Shown here in pieces: positions 11,823 to 23,080 of a stretch of 64,000 nucleotides of DNA; the first letter of the stretch is position 1; every line of letters begins with the position of its first letter. The DNA comes from Prorocentrum cordatum. Its lineage: Eukaryota > Sar > Dinophyceae > Prorocentrales > Prorocentraceae. The notes below the pieces were generated by a model. That model searched no databases, had not been told where the DNA came from, and saw only the letters and a program-made list of their open reading frames with translations. The position numbers and the translations under genes were made by a program. Location: NCBI GenBank assembly GCA_963575745.1, contig CAUYUJ010021159.1:279427-343426 (forward strand). Direction: 5' to 3'.

Positions 11823-11967
11823 CGCCGGTTCTTACTGCCGCCTCCTGTGCGTGCGCCCGCTGTCGGGCGTCGCGTCGTGATTGACGGCGGGGCAATGTGA
11901 GTGGGCACTGCCCCTGGGGGGCGGAAGAACTTTTAAACCTCTTCGGCATTGTTATTCTCGACCTGTT

Positions 11968-12126
11968 GACCTCCCTCTCCTCCTCCTCCTCCTCCTCCTC
12001 CTCCTCCCCCTCCTCCTCCTCCTCCTCCTCCTCCTCCTCCTCCTCCTCCTCCTGCCTCTCCTGCCCCTCCTCCTCCTGCCTCTCCTCCTCCTCCTCCTCC
12101 TCCTCCTGCTCCTCTTCCTCCTCCAT
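11968..12126. repeat. Long CCT microsatellite
   Basis: (CCT)n with few interruptions. Frames on both strands are low complexity. Confidence 0.95.
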
Positions 12127-12375
12127 GTTTCTGGACTCTCCTCGTCTCCGTCCTGCATGCACCTCTCTCTCCTCCCAAGACTTCCCTCCCTGGTCCTTCC
12201 CCTCCTCCTCGGCCTTCTCCCCCCCTGGGCCCGACCCCGCTCAAAGCTCGCCCGGCCCGCGAGGCCCAGAGAGAACGGCAACACGGAGGAGTTCAGCATG
12301 GAGGTCGCCAGCGTGTGGAGCAGGCCTCGCCGGCGGCGGCGCCCGCCTCCCGCTGCCGAGGGCAGACTGCTAATC

Positions 12376-12505
12376 TTGGCATCGCTCGGACGTGTGCACT
12401 TTTCCTTCGGCGAGGACCATCGAGAAGCGTCCTTGATCATTTGGGGAAAAAACCACGCGCGAAACCGACAAAAGCACAGGAAATGGACGTCCGAGCGATG
12501 GCCAG
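12376..12505. mobile_element. 130-bp inverted-repeat element, family A copy 1
   Basis: Left end TTGGCATCGCTCGGACGT, right end ACGTCCGAGCGATGGCCAG. An exact 5-bp direct repeat TAATC flanks it (12371-12375 and 12506-12510). The interior contains CGAGGACCAT and TTGATCATTTGG boxes conserved in the copies at 34956 and 37140. No coding capacity, so it is a MITE-like element whose superfamily is unknown. Confidence 0.85.
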
Positions 12506-12549
12506 TAATCAGGTGAAGCCGGGTTTTTCTCGCTGCGTGCACTGCTGTT

Positions 12550-12697
12550 TGATGGGCCTGTTTTCCACCACCACCACATGAGTTGGAGGGGGAGGTGGTC
12601 CTCCTCCTCATCCTCCTCCTCCTCCTCTTCCTCCTCCTCCTCCTCCTCATCCTCCACCTCCTTCTCATGGGGGTGGTGGTGGAATACAGGCCCATCA
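12550..12697. mobile_element. 148-bp inverted-repeat element, family N copy 1
   Basis: Left arm TGATGGGCCTGTTTTCCACC (12550-12582) pairs with the right arm ending GGTGGAATACAGGCCCATCA (12664-12697). A CCT microsatellite lies between the arms. GCTGTT flanks both sides exactly (12544-12549, 12698-12703), a possible 6-bp target duplication. The relative at 54930-61705 is split by the LINE. Confidence 0.75.
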
Positions 12698-12700
12698 GCT

Positions 12701-13145
12701 GTTGACTTGTCATAGGCAAAGGTATCCAAGCGCACGTCAACGCGCCCGACGACGCACGCGAGAAGCCGTTCTTCGGAGGCCGTGGCAATGGCCGAGGAAG
12801 AGCCACAGGTCGCCGCCTGGGACCCAGAACCCACCGAAAGCGGCCCGGAACCAACAAGCGGGAGCCCGGGAGCCCGGAACCGGGAACCCGGGAACCCAGC
12901 CTGCCACCAGAATCGGCGGGAATTGTTCGCCAAACCTCTCAACTTCCGCTAGTACCCCTTCATTGCAAGCACTGATTCGAAATGGGCTTCCAAGGGCCTT
13001 GCATCCTAATCGCGCATTCTTCCTATACGGGTTGACTGTAGGCAAAGGTACCCTAGCATACGTCACGGCACCCGACGACGCACGCGAGAAACCGTTCTTC
13101 GGAGGCCGTGGCAATGGCCGAGGAAGAGTAGCCCCAGGTCGCCGC
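12701..13145 (+). repeat. Direct duplication of a ~115-bp segment
   Basis: 12701-12816 and 13031-13145 are close copies sharing CCCGACGACGCACGCGAGAA and TTCTTCGGAGGCCGTGGCAA. On + both keep the frame GKGxxAxVxAPDDAREKPFF (12721 and 13042 onwards), so a diverged duplicated exon is possible. No known family is recognised, and the second copy ends at a stop 36 codons on. Confidence 0.6.
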
Positions 13146-13354
13146 AGGTAAAACCACAAAGGAGGAAGTGCTGTAAGGAAGCCCAGTTGGAGCTGACGGA
13201 GAGGTGGTGGCCTGTCACGGTTGCGGTTCCCCACTGCACTTCTGGCGCGATGGCCTTCGCCCCGAGGACCACGGGCGCGGGCAGGCACCATCAGAGAAAG
13301 CTTTTCCAACGGGCATGGTGGTATATTTGACCTGCCTGGGTATCATCGTGACCT

Positions 13355-13356
<2 letters not shown>

Positions 13357-13394
<38 letters not shown>

Positions 13395-13430
13395 TAGATA
13401 TCTATATATATATATATACACATATATAAT
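13357..13430. repeat. TA microsatellite
   Basis: (TA)n with GATATC and ACAC interruptions. Confidence 0.95.
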
Positions 13431-13439
13431 TAGGAGGGT

Positions 13440-14340
13440 GTCCCAGGGGCCCCGGAGTGCGCTGATTTCTCTTCCGGCCGTTTTGGACCCGGCGGGGGTG
13501 CCAGAACGCGTCAAATGAGGGGAAGGGCTGGGGAAGGCGGGCGACGAGAGGGCCCGAGAGACGTCCAAGAGGGCGCGCAAGATGACCCAAGAAAGCTCCA
13601 AGAGAGCCCAATACCTTGCCAAGACCGCACAATAGCGTTTCTAAATTTGTCCAGCATGGCTTGAAGACAGCCCAAGAGGGCTTCAAGACGGCCAGGATGT
13701 CCTCAAAAGGACTCCCTCGAGACACTCCGGAGGCGAAACAAGTAGGTCTGGTCGATGGTTTTTGAAGATTTTTCGTGTTCTCGCTGTTTCGTGCTTCCGA
13801 TGGTCCAAGACAGCACACGAGGCACCAGAAATCAGCTCAAGACGGCCCAAGAGACCAAAGAGGGCGCCAGGACGGCGCAAGAGTCCCCAGACGGCCCAAG
13901 AGTGCCCCAAGACGGCCTTAGAGGCGCCCACGATCGCCCAAGAGGGCCCCAAGACGGCCCCAAGAGGGTCTCCCAACAGAGCTCGAAGAGACCAAAAAAC
14001 ATGTTCGTTCCACAGGTTTTGAACAATTTTTGCGTTTCCGCCTGTTCCGCTTCCCGACGCTGCAAAACGCCCCAAGAGGCTCCGAGGATCGCCGCAAGAC
14101 GGCCCAACAGGCTTCAAGAGCGCCCGAACACGGCCCAGTAGGCTTCAAAAGCGCCGACGAGACGTCCAAGACGGCCCGAGAGGGCGGCCCAGGATCGGGA
14201 ACGTGAACCGAGAATCTGAGATCTTCGACCCAGGAGACCCCCAGGAGGCTTCAAGAGGTCCCCAAGAAGCTCCAAAGAGGCCCAAAAGAACTTCGAGAGA
14301 CGTCCCGAGGGAATTTGAGAAAAACGGGGATTCCAACACT
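13440..14340 (+). repeat. Degenerate satellite with ~260-bp higher-order spacing
   Basis: Diverged units of the type CAAGACGGCCCAAGAGG fill the segment. A more AT-rich box (TTTTTGAAGATTTTTCGTG near 13757, TTTTGAACAATTTTTGCG near 14016) recurs about 260 bp apart. Related arrays lie at 21720-22900 (same orientation) and 32130-32905 (inverted). Confidence 0.7.
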
Positions 14341-14383
14341 TGTTTGAAATTCGCTTGGCAGTTTCGCTACGCTTGCAAAACAA

Positions 14384-15450
14384 ATCGGAGGTTGGGGGGT
14401 GAGATCGCAGTGGAACGGAGACCCCCAACCAGGAAATCGCTTCGTTTCGTTCGTGTCGTGCGAGCGGGCGAGGCGAAGCTGCGTGGGCGCGCGAGAGGAA
14501 TGAACCCGCCGTTGCTAGGGCGAAGTCAAGACAAATGATTATCCTCCGTCCGTCTGTCCGTCTGGCGGTGGCTCGCGGTGTCCCGCGGTGTCCCGTGGTG
14601 TCCCGTTTTGTCCCGTGGTGTCCGCCGTTGCTAGGGCGAAGTCAAGACAAATGATTCTCCCCCGTCGTCCGTCCGTCCGGCGGTGGCTCGCGGTGTCCCG
14701 CGATGTCCCGTGGTGTCCCGTGGTGTCCCGTTGTGTCCGCCGCTGCTAGGGCGAAGTCAAGACAAATGATTATCCCCCCCCCGCTCGCCCGTCCATCCGT
14801 CCGTCCGGCGGTGTCCCGTGGTGGCCCGTGGTGGCCCGTGGTGGCCCAACAAGTGAGATCGATAGTGAGATCGATAGTGAGATCGACAGGTGTCCCGTGG
14901 GGTCCCGTTGAGTGAGATCGGTAATGAGATCGATAGTGAGCCCTAAGGTGCCCCGAGGTGTCCCGTACTGAGATCGATGTGGTGGCCCAAGGTGTCCCGT
15001 GGCGTTCCGTGGTTTCCCCAAAAATGAGATCGATAGTGAGATCGGTAGTGAGATCGACAGGTGTCCCGTGGTGTCCCGTGGTGTCCCGTTGAGTGAGATC
15101 GATAGTGAGATCGATTCTGCGATCGATGTGGTGTCCCGTGGTGTCCCGTGGTGTCTTATGGTGTCCCGTTGAGGGAGATCGATCATGAGATCGATAGTGA
15201 GATCGATAGTGAGCTCGAGAGGTGTCCCGCAGTGTCCTGTGGTGTCCCGTGGTGGCCCGTGGTGTCCCGTGGACATCCGTTGAGTGAGATCGATGGTGAG
15301 ATCGATAGTGAGATCGACAAGTGTCCCGTGGTGTCCCGTGGTGTCCCGTTGAGTTAGATCGATAGTGAGATCTATTGAGTTAGATGTTGGTTCCCCCCCT
15401 CTCCCCCCGTCCACAACCTTCTTCTCACCCGAAGGGTGGTCGTATAGGTA
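14384..15450 (+). repeat. 1-kb composite repeat, copy 2
   Basis: Colinear with 1520-2520: same ATCGGAGGTTGGGG head, alternating GTGTCCCGTG and TGAGATCGATAG blocks in matching variant order, and same CGTATAGGTA end. The CCGTTGCTAGGG box is present three times here (14509, 14625, 14740) against two in copy 1. Confidence 0.85.
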
Positions 15451-15778
15451 AATATAATGTTGCCTTCCTTCTCCTCTTCCTCCTCCTATTCCTCCTCTGT
15501 GCGGCTCTCTTCACCCTCTCCAAATCCCCATCATCCTCCTTCTCCTTCTCCCCCAGGGAGTCCGTTCACCTCCCCTTCTCCCTCTTCATCGGGCTACGTC
15601 CAGCCGCGTCGAGTAGAAGGGCCCCCGAAGTGCCATTTGGGCCTGTCTCAAGCCGTCGTGGGTGACGGTGGACCGTAGGAAGTCTTGGAAACCACTTTGG
15701 CCGTCTTCGTGGTTGAAGCCTCGGAGAAGACGTGCAATGGAATATAGAGATTCCTAAAGAGTGTGACCGTCCAGCCCC
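15451..15778. other. Unassigned, pyrimidine-rich start
   Basis: TCCTCC-rich to about 15560, then mixed sequence. No gene seen. Confidence 0.5.
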
Positions 15779-15950
15779 GCTAGAACTTGAGCGCGCGCGA
15801 AGCGCGCGCAATTGTTATAGTGTATATATAGATGTTTAGATTTGCGGAAGTTATAGAGCATTGGACACATATATGTGCTCATCTATATATATATACACAT
15901 TTAGATACTTATTTGTATATATATATATATATGTGTATGTGTGTGCATGC
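15779..15950. repeat. GCGCGC hairpin motif followed by TA/TG tracts
   Basis: GCTAGAACTTGAGCGCGCG, an inverted GCGCGCGAAGCGCGCGC, then ATATAT/TGTG tracts. The same order occurs at 26338-26510. Confidence 0.75.
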
Positions 15951-15959
15951 TTGATTCCG

Positions 15960-17240
15960 TAGGTGTGGAGCAGCATCGCTACCGCCAGTGTGCATGCTTG
16001 ATTGCGTAGTTGTACGGCTGGCTCGTGGGAGCACGACCTCAGCTCTCTGACGCAGACGAAGTGGAAGCCCTACTTCCGCCAGGACCAACGTTTGAAGACG
16101 AAGGACGATGGCGTCGACGGCCCAGCCCCGACAGCAGCATTGCCACGCCAGCCCGACGACAGGCCAGATCCGACCGCTGCATCGTCGAACCATGCAGTCT
16201 TCGGACCTGCGCCACACCTGGGTCCTGATGTTGTCATTACTCAAGCACGTGGAATTGAGCTGCCAGCCCACCATCCATGGGATGGTATTCCACGCGTGCA
16301 TTACCTACCACGCATGGCCAGTGACCGCTTGATTGGGCCCCGACGTCAAGGCATCTGAACAGCCCGCACGGCGCCCTCATTTCTGGCGGAGCCGCATCTT
16401 TGTCATATCGAAAATGCAGTCCAGAGCCATGCGCGAGGAACGTCACTTGCGCATGATGAGCCTCCTCAGAGACGGCGAGACGCCCGACCAGCCAGAATTC
16501 CACGACAGCCGGGCAGGTTTAGGAGGCGAGGAGGACCGCGAAGCGAATGGGACGTGAGGCCCAAGGAGACGAGGAGGACCTCGAAGCGCATGGGACGTGG
16601 GGCCCCACAGCAGATGGTCCTCTCCGACTACGAGAAGATCCTGACATAGAACGCACCAGCATGTTGGCATGGTATCATCTTCATTCAGGGGATCCCGACG
16701 AGAAGTCAGCAGGTGAGACGTCGTCACATTGGTGGAACGGACCGCCAATGGGATTGCGCATCCCTGGACGCGCTGGATACTCACGTTTCGCACAAGGTGG
16801 CGTTGAACACCGCAGAGACGAAGCGGGGTTCCATCCGTTCGCCAATTGCCACGAAGCATTCCTGATCATGGACCTGATCTACATCTTCGCAGAGAACATC
16901 GGCCGAGCATCACCAGCATACTTGTCATCGCGACCCTGTGCTCTCTACGCCGAGGACGAAACCAGCCCGTCACGACGACGCCCTCGACAGTACATGAATT
17001 CCCGTGCTTCGAACCTTTTGGCGTGACCCCGTCTGCGGAAGGGGAACCCTCAGGGGGCTCTTTAACCACAACCCTGTACCAGAGGAATGCCTACCTCCAG
17101 GAGCCCGTTTCTTTACTCGCGGCGATAGCGGGCCTTACGCGGGGGGGGCGGGAGGGAGACATAACGTACCGCCCCTCACCCCACCCGCAGTGTGGTTCCC
17201 GCATCACCCCAGCGTCCGCGCGCACGACGACGGACCAGCG
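15960..17240. other. Unassigned region with mixed-composition frames
   Basis: Frames on + (16002-16358, 16547-17026) and - (15909-16301, 16443-16859) all have non-repetitive composition, and no strand stands out. It could be a decayed gene or retroelement. No motif was recognised and no product is assigned. Confidence 0.25.
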
Positions 17241-17254
17241 ACGAGCGACGATCG

Positions 17255-17256
17255 CC

Positions 17257-17288
<32 letters not shown>

Positions 17289-17395
17289 CGGCGACGACGC
17301 GGACAACAACGACGACGACGACGACGCTGACCGATGACGACCACCGACGACGACGACGACGACGACGGCAACGCCGACGACGACGACCGACGCCG
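17255..17395. repeat. GAC microsatellite
   Basis: (CGA)n/(GAC)n with CAACGAC interruptions. Confidence 0.9.
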
Positions 17396-17399
17396 CTGG

Positions 17400-17611
17400 A
17401 GTTCTCCTGAGGTCTCCGGAGGTCCCTGGAGGTCTCCTGAGGCCTCTGGAAGCTTCCAGAGGTCTTTGGAGGTTTCCCGAGGACTCTCGAGTCCTCTGGA
17501 GATCTCCCGAGGCCTCCCGAGGCCTGGAGCCTCTGGAGGCCTCCAGAGGCCATCGAGAGCCTCCGAAGGCTTCTGGAGGCCTCCAGAGGCCCTCGAAGGC
17601 TCTCGACCGCG
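17400..17611. repeat. CTGGAGGCCTCC-type degenerate minisatellite
   Basis: Many self-complementary CCTCTGGAGG/GGAGGCCTCC words, so the stretch could fold extensively. Confidence 0.7.
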
Positions 17612-17735
17612 TTCAACGACGACGAGAGACGGCGAGCGACGACGAGCAACAACAACGACGACGACTTCGACGACGACGACGTTGACGACGACAACGACGA
17701 CGAGCGACGAAGACGACGACGACGAAGAGAGACGA
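17612..17735. repeat. GAC microsatellite
   Basis: Second (GAC)n array, separated from the first by the CTGGAGGCC minisatellite. Confidence 0.9.
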
Positions 17736-17914
17736 TTACAAGAGACGAATTGTGGCGAGCACATGCCTGCGAAGGCGTCCTTACCTCCACGTTGCGTGTA
17801 AGAGGTATGCTCCTTACCGTCCTCCTGATTCGTCGTCGTCGTCCTTCTCCTCCTCCTGCTCCTTCTCTTGCGAACACCACAAGTGCCTGATAGCACTGCA
17901 ACTTGCTGGCGACC

Positions 17915-18350
17915 ACCGCGGATCCTTATGGGGATCCTTTGAGGGATCCTTATGCGGATCCCTATGCGGATCCCTGTGGGCATGCCCGTGCGGATACCTA
18001 CGCGGATTCTTATTGAGATCCCCATGCGGATTTTTACACGGTTTCCTAAGGAGATCCTTGTGCGGATACGTATGTGGATCTCCATGCGAATCGACATGCG
18101 GATCCGTATGCGGATATCGTTGATCGGATCCCTATGCAGATTCCTATGCGGATCTATATACGGACACCTGTGCGGATCCGCATGCAGATTCCTATGGGAA
18201 TCCCAATGCGGATCTACATGCAGGTCCCGTTGCGGATCCCGATGGATATCCCTATGCGATCCCTTTGAGGATGGATCCGTATGCGGATGACTATGCGGAT
18301 GATTATGCGGATCCCTTTTCGGCTCCCTATGCCGATCCCTATGCGCATGG
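17915..18350 (+). repeat. 12-bp TATGCGGATCCC minisatellite
   Basis: About 35 diverged 12-bp units. The period is divisible by three, which keeps frames such as repeated MRIP open; these are taken as artefacts. Confidence 0.85.
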
Positions 18351-18359
18351 TGGCAGTGC

Positions 18360-19160
18360 TGGGGGTGCTTTGGGGGGGAGGGGAGCGTGACGTTGGGGGG
18401 GTGGGGCTGAGGGCCATGACGCGCGTTATGGCCCAGGCAACAAAGAAACACGCTCCAGCAGAAGAGACGCACGATAATGCACAAGAGGCAATGAAGAAAC
18501 ATGCTCCAAGGTACTTGCGCATTCAGTCGGACCTTTCCTGGATGGATGTGTGATAGTTGCTGCTTCTATGTCTATGGCTCATCATTCGAATGCCCCAGTG
18601 TTCATTCCAAGCACACGTGAATGGCTTCAATGGCCGCCTCGTTACAGTATGCATTCCAGGCACCAGCAGTGCCGGTGAGGCACCTAGGCATGAAACAGCA
18701 TTTTTCTGCGTGAGGGAGGTCGAGAGAGAGGCACCACACGACGCACTGGCACCGGCCAGAGCATTTTCGTGGAGGCCGCGGCGGCCCGGGACCAGCGCGG
18801 CCTCCAGGGCAAGGTGTCGGCTGCACACGTACCCCACATGGTTTCCACCACATGTCTGGCATTATCGGTTACTTGCCACAGTGCTCACCACATGGATGGC
18901 TTATACCACAGTGACTGCCCGATGAATGATACACCTCTTCTCGAATCGTTTCTATCTCCATTTCTCTAGATATAGATAGACGATGTTGCATCGCGCAGCC
19001 TGCACACAATACGTTGCACGAGGTTGTTTGCACCATATTTACTGTTCCACAGAGTTTGCACGTTTACAGTGCAGCTGCTTCTTGGTTTGAAAACAAAACT
19101 CTGACCGATTGTATCATCAACCTGTTTACGGGTCCAGTGACTATGTACAGATTCGTTATG
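18360..19160. other. Unassigned sequence
   Basis: Mixed sequence with short frames on both strands (for example 18557-18925 on +). Nothing recognisable. Confidence 0.4.
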
Positions 19161-19164
19161 CGGA

Positions 19165-19215
19165 CGCCCAAAGGAGGGGAAGGTGGAGGAGAAGGAGGAG
19201 GAGGAGGAGGAAGAA
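19165..19215. repeat. GGA microsatellite
   Basis: Short (GGA)n tract. Confidence 0.85.
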
Positions 19216-19269
19216 GAACCAAGGATTTAAAATGCCCCAGAGAAAAAAACTCCCTTCCTCCGTGCGCGC

Positions 19270-19485
19270 AGGGTGCTACAATTCCAGTTCGCCGATGACC
19301 AGTTTGAGGGGCACTTGTCCAGCCAGCTCGGGGACGACGCGGACAGTGACGAAGGCCTGGTCGCGCCCCCTGAGTTGCCATCAGTTACCGAGGCAACCGC
19401 CCACGAGCGCCACGAAAACGCGCTGGCGGGCAGCCCCAAAGAGGCGAATTGCCCCCAGGTGCTGGGTCTCAGCGCGCAATTGTGA
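19270..19485 (+). CDS. Possible terminal exon, unknown protein
   Basis: A short + frame (about 70 codons) with acidic, non-repetitive composition (FADDQFEGHLSSQLGDDAD near its start) ends at a stop at 19485. The sequence CGCGCAG immediately upstream (19265-19271) would serve as a splice acceptor. The putative exon is flanked by GAG microsatellites. No family recognised, and no other exon could be linked. The start is arbitrary. Confidence 0.22.
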   Translation, partial: RVLQFQFADDQFEGHLSSQLGDDADSDEGLVAPPELPSVTEATAHERHENALAGSPKEANCPQVLGLSAQL

Positions 19486-19519
19486 ACACCTCTGTGACAT
19501 GCAGGGGTGCGAGGAGATG

Positions 19520-19602
19520 CCTGGGCCGAGGAGGAGGAGGCGGTGGAGGAGGAGGAGAACAACCAGGATGAGGAGGAGGAGGAGGAGGAGGAGGAGGATG
19601 GT
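19520..19602. repeat. GAG microsatellite
   Basis: (GAG)n with short interruptions. Confidence 0.9.
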
Positions 19603-19609
19603 ACTCAAC

Positions 19610-20004
19610 ATCACAAACGTGGAGGCAAGTTTTTAAGCCGTTTTTGGGCGTCGGGGGCCCTTGCCAGGCCTCGGGACTGTCAAACAACGATTCGGGACGA
19701 AATACTGGTCTTGGGGACGTGGTCCAGACCTCCAAAGCCCTCGCATCGAAAAAATTGGAGCGGCCAGATGTCTGGATCGTTATCGTCGTCGCCCTCCGGT
19801 TCGGCCTTGCGCTCATGCCAATACGAATACGCCAACACTTCAGCGTCTCACTCGCCCGTCCCGATGTTCCTTTTTTGCGTGGTTGCCAACACAGGCAGGC
19901 ATCATTTGTTAGTGTCCCGCCCACCCGATACGACCCTTCCGCATTGCGCGCGTGCAGACACGCACACGCATCACATTTTCGTGTCGCCGCCCGCGCGACC
20001 CGAA
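19610..20004. other. Unassigned sequence
   Basis: No gene or repeat recognised. Confidence 0.5.
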
Positions 20005-20370
20005 CGAACCTAGAGGGTAGGCCTCTTCCTAAGCCTGCCCCTAGGGCCTTCCCCTAGGCCGTTCCTGGGCCTACACGTAGGGCCTACCTTTAGGTTTACA
20101 TGGGCCTACCTCTATGGCCTACCCCTAGGCCTACCGTAGGCCTACCCCTAGAGCCTACCCCGAGGCCAGCCCTGGATCTACCCCTGGGTCTTACCCCGAG
20201 GCCTACCCTTGGCCTACCGAGGCCTACCCCTGAGCCCTACTGCTAGGCCTACCCTATGCCTACCCCTATGGTTTACCCCTAGGTCTACAGGAGGCCTACC
20301 CCCAGGACCCTAGGGTAGGGTTCCCCTACGCTGCCCTGGGGCCAGCGGTAAGGCCTCGGGTAGCCTAACC
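20005..20370 (+). repeat. AGGCCTACCCCT degenerate minisatellite
   Basis: About 30 diverged units near 12 bp, rich in AGGCCT and CCTAGG words. Confidence 0.85.
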
Positions 20371-20399
20371 CCTCCGGCGTCTACAACCTCAGGGTCTTT

Positions 20400-20745
20400 A
20401 AAGTTGCTGGTGATCCCCCCAAAAGTTTTCGGTTGGCAATGCAATACGTCGTTCCCATCATCTTCCTCCCACGCAATACGGGTGTCCTGCTCAGCCTGTG
20501 TGGACGAGGATCACGAAGAGGACGAGGAGGTCGATGGGGAGGAGGAGGAGGAGGACCAGTGCAAACCCAAGACGCATCAACGATGTGTTGGAGAACGCTC
20601 GTTTACAAAAACAGCTGGAACTGTGCCAGAGCACCATTCCTGGGACTTACAATCCACGACTCACCCTGACAGGCCGACATCATGCCAAATCCCCACTGTT
20701 TGGGACGTTCACCATGTGAGTCCTTCAAACTGTGGTAAATTCTTC
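20400..20745. other. Unassigned flank, with a short GAG tract
   Basis: A GAG-rich patch at 20510-20560, otherwise no recognisable feature. Confidence 0.45.
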
Positions 20746-21165
20746 ACGCGGATGTGCGCGGCGCGAAGGCGAGAGCAACATTTTGAAAGCATATTGCCCT
20801 CCAACCGTGAAGTTTTTGCACTTTTCAGACGAATGCGTGCGGCGTTGAGGCGAGAGCCACATGTTGGAAACGACCCGTTCGAATCCGCGAAATCCTTACA
20901 TCTTTGCCCAGACGAATGTGCGCGACGCCAAGGCGAGAGCCACATTTTGAGCACGACGTGTCCTCCATCCGCGAAGCCCTGTTAAATGTTCAAGACGAGC
21001 GTGCGTGGCGCTCAGGCGAGAGTCACATGTTGAAGCATATCCGCCCTTCACCTGTGAAGCTGATGCAAACTGCAAGCTTCAGGATCATATGTGGTGAGGA
21101 AGTGTCATGCGACATGCACAGCCCGCCCTTTCGACGTCCTCGGGGTGCGACAGGGAGGAGTTCTT
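20746..21165 (+). repeat. 82-bp unit array, copy 2, with 3' tail
   Basis: Four units starting near 20746, 20828, 20910 and 20994 (spacing 82, 82, 84). The core AGGCGAGAGCCACAT and terminal tail ending GACAGGGAGGAG match the array at 6267-6690, so the two loci share one element. Confidence 0.85.
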
Positions 21166-21175
21166 CATAAGGATC

Positions 21176-21255
21176 AGAACTGGAGGAAGGAGATGGGGAT
21201 GCGGAGGAGGAGGAGGATAAGGAGGAGATGACGACGGCGGCGACGACGACGGCTG
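21176..21255. repeat. GAG/GAC microsatellite
   Basis: Purine-rich GAGGAGGAGGA then GACGACGACG, directly after the array tail, as at 6677. Confidence 0.8.
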
Positions 21256-21719
21256 AGGCCTGAGCGGTGGTCGCCGAAGGGGAGTAGTTCTGTTCCAAGT
21301 ACTGTTGGGGGTCCCGATCCGTCAGTGGGCCTGCGCAGCAAAGTATTTGTACCTCTGAGGTTACCCCCTTTCCCTTTCCTCCCCTCTCTCCCCGGACCCT
21401 CGACGGTCCTGAGTTCTTCAGTCCGCGCAAGCACGACAGCTCTCGACCACAACATCTCGTGAGGAATTTGCGCCGTGGGTTCTATTCTGCTGGTCCTGAG
21501 ACCTCCGAGAGGGCCCCCCCCCCGAGGCCCAGGGCGAGCGCTGGCCGTCGTGAGGTGTTTAACATGCCGCAGGAGTCTTCAGAACCCTGACATTCCATGA
21601 TGGCAGAAGAGGTTTCGGGACACTTAGACATGAGCACACACGCGTATAATATAAACAACACTCCCCCCCCAGAGCGTCCCACACATCTGGAACATCTAGG
21701 GGTCATTCCCGGTATGCCC

Positions 21720-22900
21720 CCGGGCCTCCCAGGGAGGCCCCAAAACGCCCCAGGACGGCCCAAGACGCCCCCCAAAGAGCCAACAAAACGCAAAACACGA
21801 GCCCAAGACGCTGCCCCAACAAAGCCTTCCGACGGCTTTCAAGGCTCCCAGGATCGCCGAAGAGTCAACCAGAAGGTCTCAAGGAGGCCCCAACAGACCT
21901 CCGAGTGGCGTCCCGAGGGGGCCCGAGGGGGCTCAACATCGTTGATTTGCATTGGTTCTCTTCATCGTTGTTGACCTTCTCGCGTTTTCGAGCTTCCAAC
22001 ACACCAAAACAGCCGATGAGGCTTCAAGACCGCCCAATGGCCGGCGGAAGAGGCCCCCTTAGAGAGCGCAAGACGGCCCCAGAGAGCCTCAAGACTGCCC
22101 AAGAGGCGCCCAAGACTCGGGGGTGGACAGACCTCCTACCCTGACACGTCGATTCAGGAATTGGCTGTTTTCGGTTCGCGAGAGGGCGTCGCGGCCGTCA
22201 TTTTTGCGGGTCCAGGTCCGTCGGTTTCGGTCCCGAGCCGTTTTCATTCAAGAGTGGTTTATTAAAGGGAGGTTTGTCCACCGCCGAAAGAGGCGCCCAA
22301 GACGGGCCAAGAGCACCCGAGGACCACTCAAAATATGCCCGAGGGCAGGAGCAGGAGGCCCCAAAGGGGCCTTGAGAAATGTTCAAGACCCAACCGAGGC
22401 CCCCAACAAGCCCCCTATTCTTGAGAGGCCAATCAACCCACGAGGCTCCAAAAACAGCCCAAGAGAGCTCCGAGAGCCGTCCCGAGAGGGCCCGGAGAGG
22501 CCACAATCGATGAATTTTAAAGTTTGTTTTCTGAGGTTGTTGCCTTTCGCGTTTTCGAGCTTGATAGCCGAAGAGGCCCCCAAGAAAGATCACCCCAAGA
22601 CGGCTGAAGAGGCCCCCAAGAGAGCCCAAGACGGCCCCGGAGAGCCTCAAGATTGCCCAAGAGGCGCCCAAGACGGCCCAAGAGGGCTCCAGGATAGGCC
22701 CAAGATGGGCCCGAGAGCGGGAGCAGAAGGCCTCAAGAGGCCCCCGAGAGGCCTCCAGGATCCCCCAGAGGCCCCCAAGACTCTCCCCGGACCCTAAGGT
22801 AGCCCCCCAAAGAGGCCCCTCGAGGCCCCAAAAGCAGCCCTGGAGAGGCTTCAAAACTGCCTCCCAGGAGCACCCTGCAGGCCTCTTAGGCCCCCTCGAT
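21720..22900 (+). repeat. Degenerate CAAGACGGCCC satellite
   Basis: Long run of diverged CCCAAGACGGCCCAAGAGG-type units, interrupted by AT-richer boxes with CGCGTTTTCGAGCTT near 21980 and 22550. Same family and orientation as 13440-14340. Confidence 0.7.
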
Positions 22901-23080
22901 TCCTCCGCACTACATGGTAGCAGGGTCGAATCGAACAAATTATCCCGGCAAAGCAACCTAACAGCGATGTGTAGGAGCATATTTGGAAGCATTATCCTTA
23001 AGATTCAGATGATAATCCAGTTGTAGAATTCTGCTGTTCTCGCAATCGTAGTCGCATTCGCGATGACAGTCGCAGTGGCA

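Noticed and set aside
10513-12162. 549-codon - open frame
   Set aside because: It spans three microsatellites and GC-rich sequence; poly-Glu and Pro/Arg runs, no domain.
17915-18350. MRIPMRIP repeat protein
   Set aside because: The period is 12 bp, so the frame is kept automatically; units are diverged as DNA without codon bias.
20005-20370. Telomere-like CCCTA words
   Set aside because: Units are about 12 bp and built on AGGCCTACCCCT; no regular TTTAGGG/CCCTAAA array.
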